Of a stretch of DNA of 64,000 nucleotides, positions 1-12,766 are shown piece by piece. The translations under genes were made by a program, and so were the position numbers. How positions within the stretch are numbered: position 1 is the stretch's first letter; every line of letters begins with the position of its first letter. The notes below the pieces were generated by a model that saw nothing but the letters and a program-made list of their open reading frames with translations, did no database searches and was not told the origin of the DNA. Source of the stretch: Strix aluco (Eukaryota > Chordata > Aves > Strigiformes > Strigidae); assembly GCF_031877795.1 (NCBI RefSeq), contig NC_133933.1:24084029-24148028 (forward strand), given 5' to 3'.

Positions 1-59
1 AATGAACGGCCTGTGTCACATCAAAGTTCTTCCAGCCCGACTCACGTATAGGAACCAGC
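1..59 (-). CDS. LEFTY2: LEFTY exon 3, first 59 bases
   Basis: After acceptor cacacag, one base completes Arg from exon 2 and the frame reads LVPIRESGWKNFDVTQAVH, a conserved Lefty prodomain motif. The exon runs off the window. Intron 2 (60-893) contains no recognisable feature; a 99-codon minus-strand ORF inside it has no Lefty similarity. Confidence 0.9.
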
Positions 60-2270
60 CTGTGTGACAAGGGATTGGCATTAGAGAAAAGCCCATCAGA
101 TAAAGCCCGGGCTCACAGTGCTGTTATTGCAGCAGAATAATTTGCTTCCTGCAGATTGTCATGTACCTTGATTACACGATAATTTTTGTTGAGTGCTCTG
201 GGTGAGCACCCATGGCAATTAATTCACACCTCAAAAAGAAGCATGCAGATCTAAGAGACATGGAAGGGCTAAATAAAACCTTTTGTGCATGCCCATGTCA
301 AGGTATTCATTCATGCTCATACAGAAATACGGCAGTGCAGGATTATATGCAGCCTCAGTATTAGTGACAATGGCCTGGTAAACACCACTACTCCCACCTG
401 CTCCTGTCCTAGCTGCATTAGGGCTGTAAGTTTCTACCCACCAGAAAATTGATTTGATGTCTAATTCTGCCTTCAAGGGTTGTAAAACATCCACAGAGCA
501 CAAGGCTACAGAATCAGATGCTTTTTGCATAATTTATTTATTTAAACCAACTAATGAAACGGCCGATGGATAGAGTACCAGCAGTCAGTAACCCATGCGA
601 GTTAGAGAGTGAGAGAAGTGAACCAAGTGGAGTGTTTTAGAAGGGAAGACCTAGCAGTACACAGCATCGTTTGACACAGAAATAGATTATTTCAATGAAT
701 CATCATATATTCAGTCTTAACTTAGTTTCTGCTCTTACAAACTCATTCTGGGTTTAGAGGCTATAGAGCCTGATTCTACAGACATAACCCCATGAGGCTG
801 ACTGGAGGCACAAATGCATGACACCCAAACCCGGCCCAGAGGACCCATACCCTGTAACTAGAGTCCTGGCTTCAGGAGAGGTTCCTTTCCTACCTGGAGT
901 CTATCAGGGAGGTCCTGTTGGTACCATCCTGCTGCCGTTGCACCCAGTACACGCTGACTCTGGCGTTGGAGACGAGCCTGTGAGACTGCTTGGCAGGCAG
1001 GTTTGCTCTGTCCAGAGGCTTTTTGAAGAGTTTCAGTTCAGCCATTGTCACTTCGCTGTTTTTAGGTATTCTGCCCTCCATGTCAAAGATCAGGTTCTGA
1101 CGCGTGGTGGTGTCAGAGTAGAGGACTTCTCCTGCCATGCCTGTGCACGTTGGGAACAAAACAGACAGCCTGTCATTGCCATCCTGGTTAGCAAATCCCC
1201 ACACTGTCCACAATTATCATCACAACGCACTCTTTCCATGCTCCCACATCGAGTCCTTGTGGCAGAGACAGCCACTAAACACACCTTTTCTAATGCATAC
1301 TTGAATCAATGTCTTGCAAATGCCCTAATTCTCCTATGTCTGAGTCTCTGCAACCTGGAGGAAAGAAATCTTCTATATAATTTGACGCTAAATTGAGCAA
1401 ACCATAAAAGGTGTGCCACATTTTGTGCCAGCACTGGGCATGAAAGCAAGAAACTGTACCACTTGCAATGAAAAAGTGTTTTCATTTGCTGTCCGGGCTG
1501 CTATGTATGTCTTTTGAAAGTGAAACAAGCTCTAAGTGTCCTTGATTTTCTCCTTGATATTTTTCCCAGACAAAAACCAAAAGTCGGGGGAGAGTGAAAC
1601 ATCCTCAAAGAGGTGTGACTCCTATTAAAGGGCTTTTTGGACTTTTGACCCAAAACCTGCAAGGTCTGCACATTCTACTGACTTTTTTCTTTTTTTCCAC
1701 CTGCACAAAATGTTTCATGGGTACCAAGGCTTTTCTCTTCTATCAAGCTCCAGCAGCAGCCTGTTCTCTGCAAGGACTGTGGGACCCCATCTCCAGGTGC
1801 AAGGTGTTGCTAGTGTGTGTTAATCTTTAAGATGCTGTTACATGCATCTCTTCTACCCAGCTCAGGCTTGGAGCCAGACCCAAACCTCATTCCCCCCGTG
1901 GGTTTGCCTCTGCCTGCCCTGCGGCCGGCCGGCCGAGCATGGGCAGTTTGCCCTGGCAGCGGCACAGTGCTTTGTGAGTTCCCGACAGCGAAGCAGACAC
2001 ATTACCTGTGTTGCCAGGGATCCCCCTGAGGATGCCAGCCAGGCTCGGCAAAGCTCGGCGCTTCACTCTGTTGCGCTTCAGCATGGAGATGTATTTGTTC
2101 TTTACGTGGTCTGGGATAACCAGATCCACCAAGTCTCTCTTATGAAGTTTAGGGACCTCAGAGAGCCCCAGCTGCTTCAGCAACACCTCCTTGAACCTGT
2201 CCTGGGTAAACGCTCGGACCATGACAACCAGGCAGAGCACGCAGAGCATCCAAGTGAACCTCACGTCCAT
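1..2270 (-). CDS. LEFTY2: LEFTY (left-right determination factor), 5' part, exons 1-3, truncated by left edge
   Basis: Seen: three minus-strand coding segments join in frame, 2270-2006 (265 b), 1140-894 (247 b) and 59-1 (partial), all with GT-AG junctions. About 190 residues are visible. Residues 1-20 are a hydrophobic signal peptide (MDVRFTWMLCVLCLVVMVRA). The prodomain follows, with KHLHKR-like basic and RNRVKRRA stretches near residues 66-73, the Lefty-typical segment GRIPKNSEVTMAELKLFKKP, an NRT glycosylation sequon, and SLIDSR joined to LVPIRESGWKNFDVTQAVH. Known: Lefty proteins are secreted, divergent TGF-beta family members that block Nodal by binding Nodal and its EGF-CFC co-receptor, and act in mesendoderm and left-right patterning. 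The cystine-knot domain and end of the gene lie outside the window. Mammals have LEFTY1 and LEFTY2; I cannot tell which name fits, and birds may have a single gene. Family assignment is very secure. Confidence 0.95.
894..1140 (-). CDS. LEFTY2: LEFTY exon 2
   Basis: The acceptor gtgcacag precedes 1140 and the donor ccag/gtagg follows 894. It encodes GMAGEVLYSDTTTRQN through SLIDSR of the prodomain. A second AG nine bases further in would also keep frame, but the first gives the spacing I recall from mammalian Lefty. Intron 1 (1141-2005) shows nothing recognisable. Confidence 0.92.
2006..2270 (-). CDS. LEFTY2: LEFTY exon 1 coding part
   Basis: ATG at 2270-2268 opens 88 codons plus one base, ending GNT before donor gtaat. 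It encodes the signal peptide and start of the prodomain. This start is chosen because it begins a clean signal peptide and lies about 125 bases downstream of a TATA box. The frame stays open upstream to 2510, but that part is 5' UTR and promoter. Confidence 0.93.
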
Positions 2271-2395
2271 CCTCCTCTGTCGGCAAAGTGGCCGCCTGCC
2301 CGGCAGAGATGAAGGGGGGGGTCTCCCCGGGGCTGCTCTCAGCAGAGATGTGGTGGCAGGCTGCCTGAGCGGGACGGAGGTCCCCTGCACCGGGG

Positions 2396-2402
2396 TTTTA
2401 TA
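2396..2402 (-). promoter_or_regulatory. LEFTY TATA box
   Basis: On the minus strand the sequence reads TATAAAA within GGCTATAAAACCCC, about 125 bases upstream of the LEFTY ATG. A start site about 30 bases downstream would give a 5' UTR of roughly 95 bases. The position is as expected for a tightly regulated developmental promoter; the start site is inferred. Confidence 0.7.
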
Positions 2403-5400
2403 GCCAGCCTCGTCCCACTGGCACAACAAATTCCACAAGTCGGGCCGAAGCAGAGGACTTAAAAGGATCACTCCCCGGTTGGTAGACACATGCCAGTTTA
2501 ACACCTTCATCTACTCTAAAGTTAATACAAGCAGGTTTAGGGGAGCTTCCAGATTCCTTCACAGGGAAGAAGTTTCCATCCTTTTTGAATTCTCTGCAAA
2601 CTTTTGCTCAGAAAACCCCTGAGCGATCAGGGTCTTATGTTCTGACTAGGTCAGGGAGGAAACACATCTGCAGAGTACATTGCGTTATGTGCCCCACCAT
2701 ATGATTCTTAAAGGAAGCATCAATCTTTACCACAAGAGACTTGCTACCTAAAATAGCCAATATCAGTCAGGAGAGTAATGCTTTAGCTGAAAGTCCATCT
2801 TTATGGCCAGCATTAAAAAATAATTTAAAATCTTTTCTGGGGGGTAGGTACTGCTTTGATCGCTGAATATTTGTATCAAGTATATGAATCAGGGCAGTGA
2901 ATCACAGCAGTTGAATGGTTTATGGCCTTTTACGCTGCTTCTGAATCACAGAAGGTGGAAGATGTACAGGCCTGACATTTTAGAAAAATATCCCATCAGT
3001 CCTTATGGATTCCAATGGGTTTCATAATACTTGTACGTAAAAGAAGGCGGCTTTATATAAAGGTAGATCACCTTTCAGTGAACATGAGAATCCACTCTGC
3101 TTTTCCACAACATAGATGAAGAATATTGGTATTTTGAACACTATTAACAACAATAGAGAGCTGTCTCTAGAGACGAAAGCTGACCTGGAGGCTGGGGGCG
3201 AGGGTTGGATGTTTGCCTTGAAGTCTACCTTTAAACTTGAAGTTCCCATCCTTTGCTTCCCTGGTCTTTGCTGACATAAGATGTGGAAGTCTATTTCTGA
3301 AACCAATCCCAAGCGAAGTGAATTGAAAAAATCTAAAATGTGGTCGATAGAAGTGTGAAGGAGCATGGCACTTGGGGCAGATTCTTATCCTCTCCAGCAG
3401 CAACAGGCCTAAGCATGCATACAAATGTCTTCAGCATCAAAAGTTCTTTGGATTTTATATGTCTCGGTAAATGATTTAACATTGGTCCAGTTTCATCCAA
3501 TGACCAGGCTGAGAAAGTCTGGGTGGAAGACCCAATGTAATGAACGTGTACAAAAACACACAGTTGAGGTTCATCACTCATTAAAACAAGCGTCAGCTGA
3601 GGCAGCCTGTTTTGTACACAGAGGAAGGCAACAAAGCCATCTGAAAGAGCCTAACTGAACACTGCTGTTATTGCCCATTTTGTCTTTACCACCTTTCAAG
3701 AAACTTGTCTCCTTAAACATGATAAAGCCTCCATTAAATGTTAAAGGGGCACCTTATTTAGTTGAATTGAGTTTTAAGGCTGAAATGGAACCATAGACTA
3801 CGAACTAACAGTTTATGCATGGCCCAAGGCAGTACATTCTTTAATCTTTCCCTTTGTGTAGCATCTTTCTCTGAACAAATCCATATTTTCTGTTATATTC
3901 ATTCCCCAACAGTGTAAAACATCCACTTCATTTGACTGCCTCAACTTCAACTCATGCCAAAAACTCCTGCTCCTGTGAGTAAGAGGAGGGAAGGGTTTTT
4001 TTGCTGAAATCTTTGTGAGCCTCTCAGCCCCTTTGGAAGGCTCCGTCTGCCTGGCTGTTTCCTCCAGACTGCCTCCCCAGCTAAATGGCACATTACTGAT
4101 TCTCATGGGGTGGGACAGATGCAGTCACACCATGAGCCACTTTCAGAGGCTTGGGTCACAAACTGCATCTAAGCAATGTTCAGGTGCCTGACAAAGTTTC
4201 CTTCAGATGTGCTCTATAAGTGCTGTCTAACTCAGTTTCAGCACTGAATTTGTTATGTTTATATAATGACAGTCACCTGGATAAAACTGCAGTTCATGGA
4301 TTTTTAATAGTCTCTCTCTCATGTCAGAAGACCTGATCCTCTAAACCTTTATCCATCCAATTAGTCCTCGCTCCAGAGAGCGGTCCTACCATGTAGTGAG
4401 GGCTCTTCAAAAAACCATGATAAAATGAAATGAAAATGCCTGATTGCTCCAGCAGCACCCGGCTTTCCTGGATCCGGATGTGATTTCTCCTGTGACTGAT
4501 GTCTAATCTACCAGGACTCTTCACTGTCCAATGTGTATTGGAAGGTGATTTATGGGCTTCACACGTAAAATAAAATTATTGACCAAACACAGTCAAAGCT
4601 CAGCTAAGAAGAAAACAGAGGATGTGGATTGTAGGCTTTTCACAGGAGAGTGATTATCTGGTCCAATTGGAGGATTTGCCATTCCCCCTCTGTCATGCAA
4701 ACAAGAAAAAGTCAGGAATTTTATAATAGCTCTTTTTGTGTAATGTGTATTAGAACCTGCATGGCACATTCAAAATGTCAAACAGAAGATTTCAAGAAGA
4801 TGCAAGGGATGAAGTATGAACAACTTGCTGTTTTAATAAAAGCCAGTACTTAGTGAAGAGAGAATCTCTGTAGTTAAGCCTTTAATTTAATTACAAACAG
4901 TTCCCTAAGACATTTGCTGGTCATATCTATGCAATGATTTTTGGTAAATAAATCCAATGGGTTCAAAGAGAAAGTGTGAAAGGCTTAGCTTAATTATGTA
5001 GCTATTATCCTGGGAAACAAGAATGTTTCAAATGTATTTGCAGTATGTCAGTGAGGACCTGAATATTTAATTTTTCAAGATTTGAATTTCCATGGACATA
5101 ATTGTTTTGTATTACAATTGAGCCCATATTAGAACAGCCTTTGCTTAAGTGATGTGAAAGGCAACAGTTTTTGTGTGCTCCAAGAAATGCCCTGATTTGT
5201 GCAACAGGCACAGAGATGGGAGCACATCTCTACATAGATTTTGGTCTGTTTTTCCCCAAAGTTAGGGTCTTTTTAATCTAGGAGTGTGGAAGTAAAAATA
5301 GTAGTGGTTAAGATGCGGGTATAAACTTCAGGTATAAAGAGTTAAAAAAGAATTCCAGTAGAGGTTCTGTTTCGTATTCTTTTTCAGTCTTAAGCACACC

Positions 5401-8229
5401 GAGTTTTACATAGCTAACAATAGGCTGGTCATGTGAAGTGCTGGGTTAGAGGTTTCAAAAGTGGAAGTGAACTGTGGGCTATGCACGAAGGCATGTCCTC
5501 TGGTGCTGCCTCACCAACACACCCCAACAGCCACCAGCCTGAGCTTCAAACTTAATATTCCCACCAGCATTTTAAACCTAGGCTACACACTTTTAAGCGG
5601 GATTTCACAGGCATCTTTGGCTTCCTCCTTGACTGGCATAGTCCGTGCTGGTGGTGGCACCCCAGTTCCTCTGCAGGGACCAGCCCTGTGTCAAAGTCCA
5701 GACAGCAAACATGGAGCTCACCAAGCCCACCGCTGGAAAGCCACCCCACTGTCAGCAGACAGCAGCTCGATTTCACTCAGTCTGGGTTTATGCCTAATTT
5801 CTAAATAGTGGCCGAGACAAAAAGCATTTCCATTTCCCATCTCTTGAGCTGCACAGAACCTTCAGCGCTGGATGAGAGTGAGATGTCACCCAGAGCAGGA
5901 GACAGCATGCGCTGGGCTCAGGGCTTAGCAAGCCCTTGGTGCAAGCATGGCTGGGGGTGCAACACAGCGCAACGCTCATCCCCCTGCCAGAGAGGCAGCC
6001 CATACTGTATGTTGATGTTGCCTTTATGCAAGGAGAGAAGGGCGATGTACACCTTACCCTGTGTGGCTCCATGGATGATGCAAAACGACTAGTGGTAATT
6101 CCTCAATAGGACTGTTGTTCCAGAAAGGCAAGACCTCTGAGAAATTTGAGAAATTCTTCCAGTACAAAGAGCAAATGAGCAGGACACAGGGTTATTATCA
6201 CACTTGTCTGTCACTTTAGCTCCAAACACCACCAGCCCCTGGCTTGGTCTAGAAATGCTCTGATTTGTACTATACTTGTTCCTTGAAAATGGCATACGTC
6301 TGCTGAAAGATACTGGGAAACTCTTGCTAGGGCAGTGGCTTTCAGTCCTTCTCTACCTCTAGAGACAGATACTCTTTCATTAGGGCATGGATAGCTTTCT
6401 CACTGTACAGCACCCAGGATTTCTGTGGGGCTAGTATAGCTCACTGGAGTTTGCATGCGTGTTCCCCATAGCCTCAGCCTGCCCTGCAAGAGTCTGGCAT
6501 GGAAAAGTTTCATAAGATCTGGCTTGATAACACAAGACATCAAGCTTTTATCTGGCTCCCAGGGCCAGACTGAAAACAGCAGAGCCACTCAATGCAGAGT
6601 GTTGATCTCCACTAAATCCTTTCTGTTGGTTCTGATTTGTCCCAAAAATTTGGCTGTGTCAATTTTTGTGCCAAAAGGCTTTGTGCTTGATCAGGTATCG
6701 CCTGACTTACCTGTCCTTACATATGCATTTCCATGCATCCCCCCCAGTGAGCATAAAATCATAAAATGGACTTTACATCAGTTTTGTGGAGTCTGGATAA
6801 TATGACTGTGGGAAATATAACTTTGTCTCCCATGTCTGAGCCAAACCATGTTTATTCTGACCTGACAGCGCACAGATCTCGTACCAAAGACACTGCAACC
6901 ACAGCCTCAGTCCCTAATATTTACTCTGTCTGTCAGCTAAGGAGCCAGTTTCAGTAGCAAGTTTTGTGGTGCAAACAATCAACTACTTGAGCCATACAAA
7001 AATTATCCAATTCACTTAATCTAGGCAAGGACATGAGCCTGCTTTTCCTCATCACCAGTCTAGGCCAGACTGAACTGGCCATCTCCAAGGGAAATATCTT
7101 ACAGATCACATGTTCTGTTGGGTTCCTCTTACAAATGCTGGCGATGAAGCCCCAGGCAGCAACAGGGATAATGATCCCTTATGCATTTATCCCACAATGT
7201 ATCCAGTATAGTAAAAACCCCATTTTATTTGAGAGAGATATCGCAAACCTGGTTTGATCTGAGCTCAATTCAGGTAACTTCTGGTGCTGTGTATCTTAGA
7301 TTGCATTGACTTAAGCACGTCTTCCATAGGCAGGCTTCTGCTTTTACTCATGGGCTTGTTTTGGTCAAACAGACGAGACAAAAGGTCTCCTGTTTGAAGA
7401 GGAATGGATAAAATGTCCAAAGTCCCACCATGTCCTTGGTCAGCTGATGTCAGCTGGCTTGCTTGCAGGGTTTGTGTTGGCAGCATTTGCAAAGTGCCAG
7501 TGTTCTGGCAGAAAAGGGATCTCCAAGACATTTTTTTTTACAGAAAAGCAAACACAACTGTTTAAATACAGCTTTTTCTGTCCCCTCAGCAGTCTCCTCC
7601 CCACCGCCCTAGTCTGTGCCTTGTCTGTAGCTGGGGAAGCAGGATTTGTTACCACTCTGATGGCTACAAAAAAGGCTTCTAGCAAAAATGCTGACATCTA
7701 GCAAATGATGTTGAATCAGATAAATAAGCATACGGCCCTAAATTGCTTGCCTTACACTGTCACAGTCCACTTCATTAAGGAATGTCCCCATTACTGAGAG
7801 ATAGTTGTATTTTGTAGGAGCAGAACTTAATTTTCTAATAAGAGCCTATTTACCTGCCTAGTTAAAATGATGTGGTTTTTTTTTTTTTCCCTCTTTGCAG
7901 CTGTGTGTTTACACTGTAAAAGTTTATCAGCTTTTTTAAGAGTATGCTTTTCCTGCTCTAGTGATGCAAGTGAGAGCCCACCTCCAGGCCAGGCAGGGCT
8001 GGTGAGGCTCTGAGAGGCTGCACGGGCTCTCCCTGCCCTTGGCAGTGCTTGCTGCCGAGTTGGCCTTTAACCAACGTGCTCCAGCGAATGTCACCAAGAG
8101 GGCTCAGTGTGTGACCCACTCAGTTGCCTGACCCAGAGCACGTCTGGCTGGGAGAAGGGCACCTGTGTGTGAGGGAGGCATCAGGCACGCTGGAAAAAAA
8201 TGTGGCAGCCGGAGGTTTTAATGCACATG
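2403..8229. other. Intergenic DNA between LEFTY and the first CR1 fragment
   Basis: No ORF resembles a known protein family and no exon chain could be built on either strand. The only element I can name is the FOXH1-type motif cluster at 4532-4751. Regulatory DNA for LEFTY is plausible here because the segment lies directly upstream of its promoter. Confidence 0.5.
4532..4751. promoter_or_regulatory. Cluster of three FOXH1-type motifs, candidate Nodal-responsive LEFTY enhancer
   Basis: TGTGTATT (4532-4539), TGTGGATT (4623-4630) and TGTGTATT (4744-4751) all fit the FOXH1 consensus TGTKKATT. They lie 2.3-2.5 kb upstream of the LEFTY ATG. Known: Nodal and Lefty genes are autoregulated through asymmetric enhancers carrying paired FOXH1 sites. 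Enhancer function here is inferred from motif spacing alone. Confidence 0.4.
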
Positions 8230-8942
8230 GTGCTAGCAAGAGAGCTCGGCTCCGTGTTGATACAGCTCTATGGACTTCTGAAAGTTTGGTGCTTGTCCAC
8301 CAATACGAGCCGGCAGTGTGCTCAGGTGTCCAAGAAGATCAAAAGCATCCTGGCTTATATCAGAAATAATGTGGCCAGCAGGACTAGGGAAGTGATTGTC
8401 CCTGTGTACTCGGCACTGGTGAGGCCACACCTCGAACGCTGTGTTTAGTTTTGAGCCCCTCACTACAAGAAAGACATTGAGGTGCTGGAGCTCATCAAAG
8501 AAGGACAACGAAGCTGGTGAAGAGTCTAGAGCACAAGTTTTATGAGGAGTGGCTGAGGGAACTGGGGTTGTTTAGCCTGAAGAGACATAGGCTCAGGGGA
8601 GACCTTATCTCTCTCTACAACTACCTGACAGGAGGTTGTAGCGAGGTGGCTGTTGGTCTTTTCTCCCAAGTAACAAGCAATAGAACAAGAAGAAACGGCC
8701 TCAAGTTGCACCAGGGGAGGTTTAGATTGGATATTAGGAAAAATTTCTTCACTGAAAGGGTTGTCAAACGCTGGAAGAGGCTGCTTAGGGAAGTGGTTGA
8801 GTCACCCACCATCCCTGGAGGTATTTAAAAGGTGTGTAGATGTGGTGCTTAGGGACACGGCTTAGTGGTGGATTTGGCAGTGTTAGGTTAATGGTTGGAC
8901 TCAATGATCTTAAAGTTCCTTTCCCACCTAAATGATTCTATG
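8230..8942 (+). mobile_element. CR1 LINE fragment, 5'-truncated, 3' end intact
   Basis: The plus strand carries the 3' part of a CR1 non-LTR retrotransposon. It contains the C-terminal end of the reverse-transcriptase ORF ([51 protein letters not shown]) followed by the short 3' UTR ending in aatgattctatg. The frame is broken: a stop falls after the segment ending LERCV near 8448, and the next part lies in another frame. It is a dead copy. The left boundary is approximate because 5' similarity fades before about 8240. Confidence 0.9.
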
Positions 8943-11900
8943 TCCCATACCCCTTACAGATTCTGTGCCAAGTTTGCGTAGCAAGTGGCCTTCCAATAAT
9001 TGAGAAATGCCCCTGTTGTCCTGTCATGTTAATACACTTGCAATACTACTCATATTGCGTCTGTGGCAGTGAGTAGCCTGGCTTAAGTATTGACTGTATT
9101 TCCTCCAGTTAATTTTAACTCTAATAGCTTTTGCTTCACTGAACAGACTTTCCTCTTTTGCTAAGAAAAAGAGAAAATTAATCGCTTTTTCCTGACTCAG
9201 ATAGATAAGGAATGACCAGGAGAAGCTGCAAAGCAGAAAGATTATGAACTACATGTTAATGAAAATTTAATAATCTGCATCACTAACTTCGCTGGAATAT
9301 TTTTTTTTCTGCAGGCCAAGATGAGTGAGATCTAAAAGGAACCTCTTCTGCTAAGCATTGTGATCTGTCATGCAAAATAGTAATTTGTTAGTGTGATGCA
9401 AAAAAGAAAAAGGGCTGTTCCTTGCACAGAAAATTACAAAAGCCAGTGCAAGATTGTAGAAGACAAAATTAAGTCATAACATGCACAGAGGTAACAAGAT
9501 AGAATTGATAAATACTTTAGACCTCTCTAATTTGGTACATCAGATGGAATGTGGAGTAACTGCCCAAAGGCTTCCATTAGTCCTCAATGAGATATTTAAA
9601 ATTAACTTGGGCAATGCCTTAGCAAATATATTGATTGGAAAACAGATACCTGCTACAGCAGGAAAATGAGCTAAACTATTTATATAGTTGTTTTCTGTCT
9701 GTAACATCTGCTGCTAAAGTGACTTTGGGGCTACTGTGTGTCAGTAGGTTTTACACCATGGAACCAAGATGTATTCGGTTTCAAAATAATTACTCGCACA
9801 TGGCTTTTTTCCTTGATGTTAACAGCGCACTAGTGCCATGATCAAAAGGATGATGAAGTGGAGTTCTGAATGGGTCCAGCAACAACCCCAGACCTGCCTG
9901 CCGGAGCTCTGGGTGAGCTGGGCTGATACTGAGGGAGGATGTCTGAGAGGCTTCTGGGGGGGGCCAGGAGATTCAAGACATACAAAACAGTCTTCTTGGA
10001 AATGATGATCTGAATCAGACTATAATCCCTCATCCCAATGCTTAATGTTCATTCTTTTTAAACAGAAATAGCCAGGCTTAACTGGCTGTAAACGTTGCAT
10101 CAAACTTTGCAGTCATCTTTTCTTTGTCTTCAGAGTTCTGCCATCTCTTCTGAGAATGGTCTTAAAGGGCTATAGAGTATTTGAAATGCATTTTAAAAGA
10201 TTTTAGATCTATTAATAAAATTTCAAATAATTAACATTAACTCATTTTTTAAAACCTAGTGAGCTGTTTACTAGTTACGCTGATTTATTATTCATGCTGT
10301 TCATTCCATTCCCCTTCTGTCTCGATTGGGTACCTTGTTACACCTTTGAGAATTGCATAATAACAAATATCAAAATAGCCCCCTAATTTTCTTTTGCCTT
10401 CAAACAATGCAGCAATGTTCAGAAAGGATGGTGTGTGGATAGACTGTTTCTACTCAAGCAGTTACTACAAAGCTGTTTCCACTTAAATATTTATATTATT
10501 GTTGTATTGCTTTTGTAACTTTTTGGGTATGTTATTACTTTTTAATGAAAAAGACTTCAGTAGGAAAGAACTGGAGAAAATACAGTTTCTTGTGTATTTG
10601 ACTCTAAAGCAGAACACAAAGGGGTATTTTACTTCATGGCACAGGTTAAATTACGTAATTTCCTGCCATGTACCCAATATCTATGTAAACAAGGGGTATA
10701 AAGTCTCGGATTTAACATGGCCCTTGTAAAGAGTAAAATAAAGCTGTGTGACCTGACTAGTTTTAATCCTTTTAGCATTCATACTACAGGACCCTGGGAG
10801 ATGCATCATGGTCATTTGATTTTAAAAGGAAATCTAGCCACACTTGGCCAGGTCACTTGAAGCGTGAAACACAAACTTCAGTTGTTTTGGTTTTTTTTTT
10901 TTTTTCTTTTCTTACCTAGCCATCTGCTTATTCAAAAGCATTAATCCAGGAATGGCCAACATTACCACATAGCAACCAAATGCATTTCTGAACCGTAATT
11001 TTGGATTCACCATGAGAATCTGCAGGAAATGCCACGCATTTGAAGATTGTATCTGTCAGCTTTCCAGGCTGAATAACAGTAGTAAAGACATGGTGACTAA
11101 AATTTTTTTTTATTTATGCAGCATGGCTGTTAGCTTTAGCTGTTGTCAGTATAGAATACAGGGTCTTTTGACAAATCATACATGTGGAGAAGATCTTCAA
11201 AGGCACAAAAAGGAATTCAGAGTCCATTTTTCATCTATTTGAGCAAAACTTAGATGCCTAGTCCCTCTTCTCTGCTTTGATTAAAACAGAGCAAGGAATA
11301 TTTTGCCTCTGTGACAGCAAAATTGGAAATAAATTACTACAATCAGAGCAGAGACACAGATGACCTGGGAATTAATTTGAGATACTTACTCAGTTTGACC
11401 AGATCTGTTAGAACACCTCAAAGGCTGACTACAGGAAAATGTTGTTTTCAATGAAGTTCAGGTTCTGCAAATCCAATGGAAGGGATTTGAAAATCACAAT
11501 GTGCAGCAGACTTGGAAGACTGGCTCTTAAAACTCTTTAGAGGCTGCACCACTTGATTTGTTCTCAGTCCCTTGTGGTAGGAAAGCTTACCTCTGGACTT
11601 CACCATGTTTCCAGGCTGGTAAACTCTTAAACACATGCTGTCCTAAATAAGAAAATGCTCCAATTCATAATGGAACATGAAAATATACTCTTGCCTGGGC
11701 TTGCCTTGAAACTGATCCAGAAACCACAGCAATTACAGTCTTGTTTCCTAAGGAAAGTGGATGGGAACTGGTTTCTTAACACAATTTCATGCCCTCTGAG
11801 AAATGCTGTCACTGCGATAATTTGAATAATAAGTTCAATAGGGCTGACATACGAAACCCTCCTAGTCTTCACAGGAGCTACGGTGCAAAGGAACTACAAT

Positions 11901-12244
11901 CAACCTGGTTTGCCATTCCCCAGAGCGGTTGGCAATCTGGGGCCTTAAACCTCAGGTCTGCTCATCTCAGCGCTCTGTGTGCAGCAGTGCCAGCTTACAC
12001 CTTTCTCAGGTGTGCCCAGGAACTCATCCAGACAAGGATGTAAAAGGAAAGGTGCACTGTGTTGTGAAGGCAGAAATAGTTTGCTGAGGTGCTCCCATGC
12101 AACATGAAATCTTTCTTCTGCCCCGGAGTCCATCTGACTCCAGAAACTCCCACAAAGTGGCTGTGCCACTTTACAGGACCTGCTTTTAACTCCTCCCAAA
12201 TTAGTTCTGATCACTCACTTCATTATAATCTGGTATATAATCTG

Positions 12245-12297
12245 AATATATAAACATCTGCTTTACTAAATCCAAATATATAAACACCTGCTTTACT
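12245..12297. repeat. Imperfect 30-bp direct repeat, two copies
   Basis: The 23-base string beginning aatatataaacatctg at 12245 recurs at 12275 with one mismatch (cacctg for catctg), giving a period of 30 bases. It looks like a recent local duplication in noncoding DNA. Confidence 0.8.
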
Positions 12298-12766
12298 TGA
12301 AACTGTACAGAATATCAACAGGAAGGGAAAGCTGAAAAGATTTGCACTCTCTTCCCAGTTCTGTCCCCAAGTCAGGATAATGACCTTGAGCAAATTGCTT
12401 TGGTCAAAATTTTCAAGTCTGTATTTAGACACTAAAATAAATAACCTGATTTTCAAAGGTACCAGCCAACCACAGCTTCTGTCAACAAAACCCTAATCAC
12501 CAATAGACTCTAACAATTACTGTTCATAAAGTATCTTAGTAAAACAAGAGATATCCCTCTTGCCATCTGTTACTGCTTACTTACAGGGAAGAAAGTTCTC
12601 CACTGATCCATAGATCACTCATGTGTTTAAGCTCAGTTTGCAGTGACTACATTACTTTCCCTTTTCACACAGATCAGGCCACATTCTCACTCATGAGGCA
12701 ATGTCAAACATGCTGAGTACTAGCTGGAAGAGATGCAAGGGAATACCTTTATACTCTGCATACACC

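Noticed and set aside
231-530. 99-codon minus-strand ORF in LEFTY intron 2 as an extra exon
   Set aside because: No Lefty similarity and no needed frame contribution; exon 2 joins directly to the exon at 59 with correct phase.
818-1396. 192-codon plus-strand ORF opposite LEFTY
   Set aside because: It is antisense to LEFTY exon 2, whose minus-strand frame matches the Lefty family and has proper splice sites.
8517-8828. 103-codon ORF as a host gene
   Set aside because: It is the C-terminal remnant of the CR1 reverse-transcriptase ORF, not a host gene.
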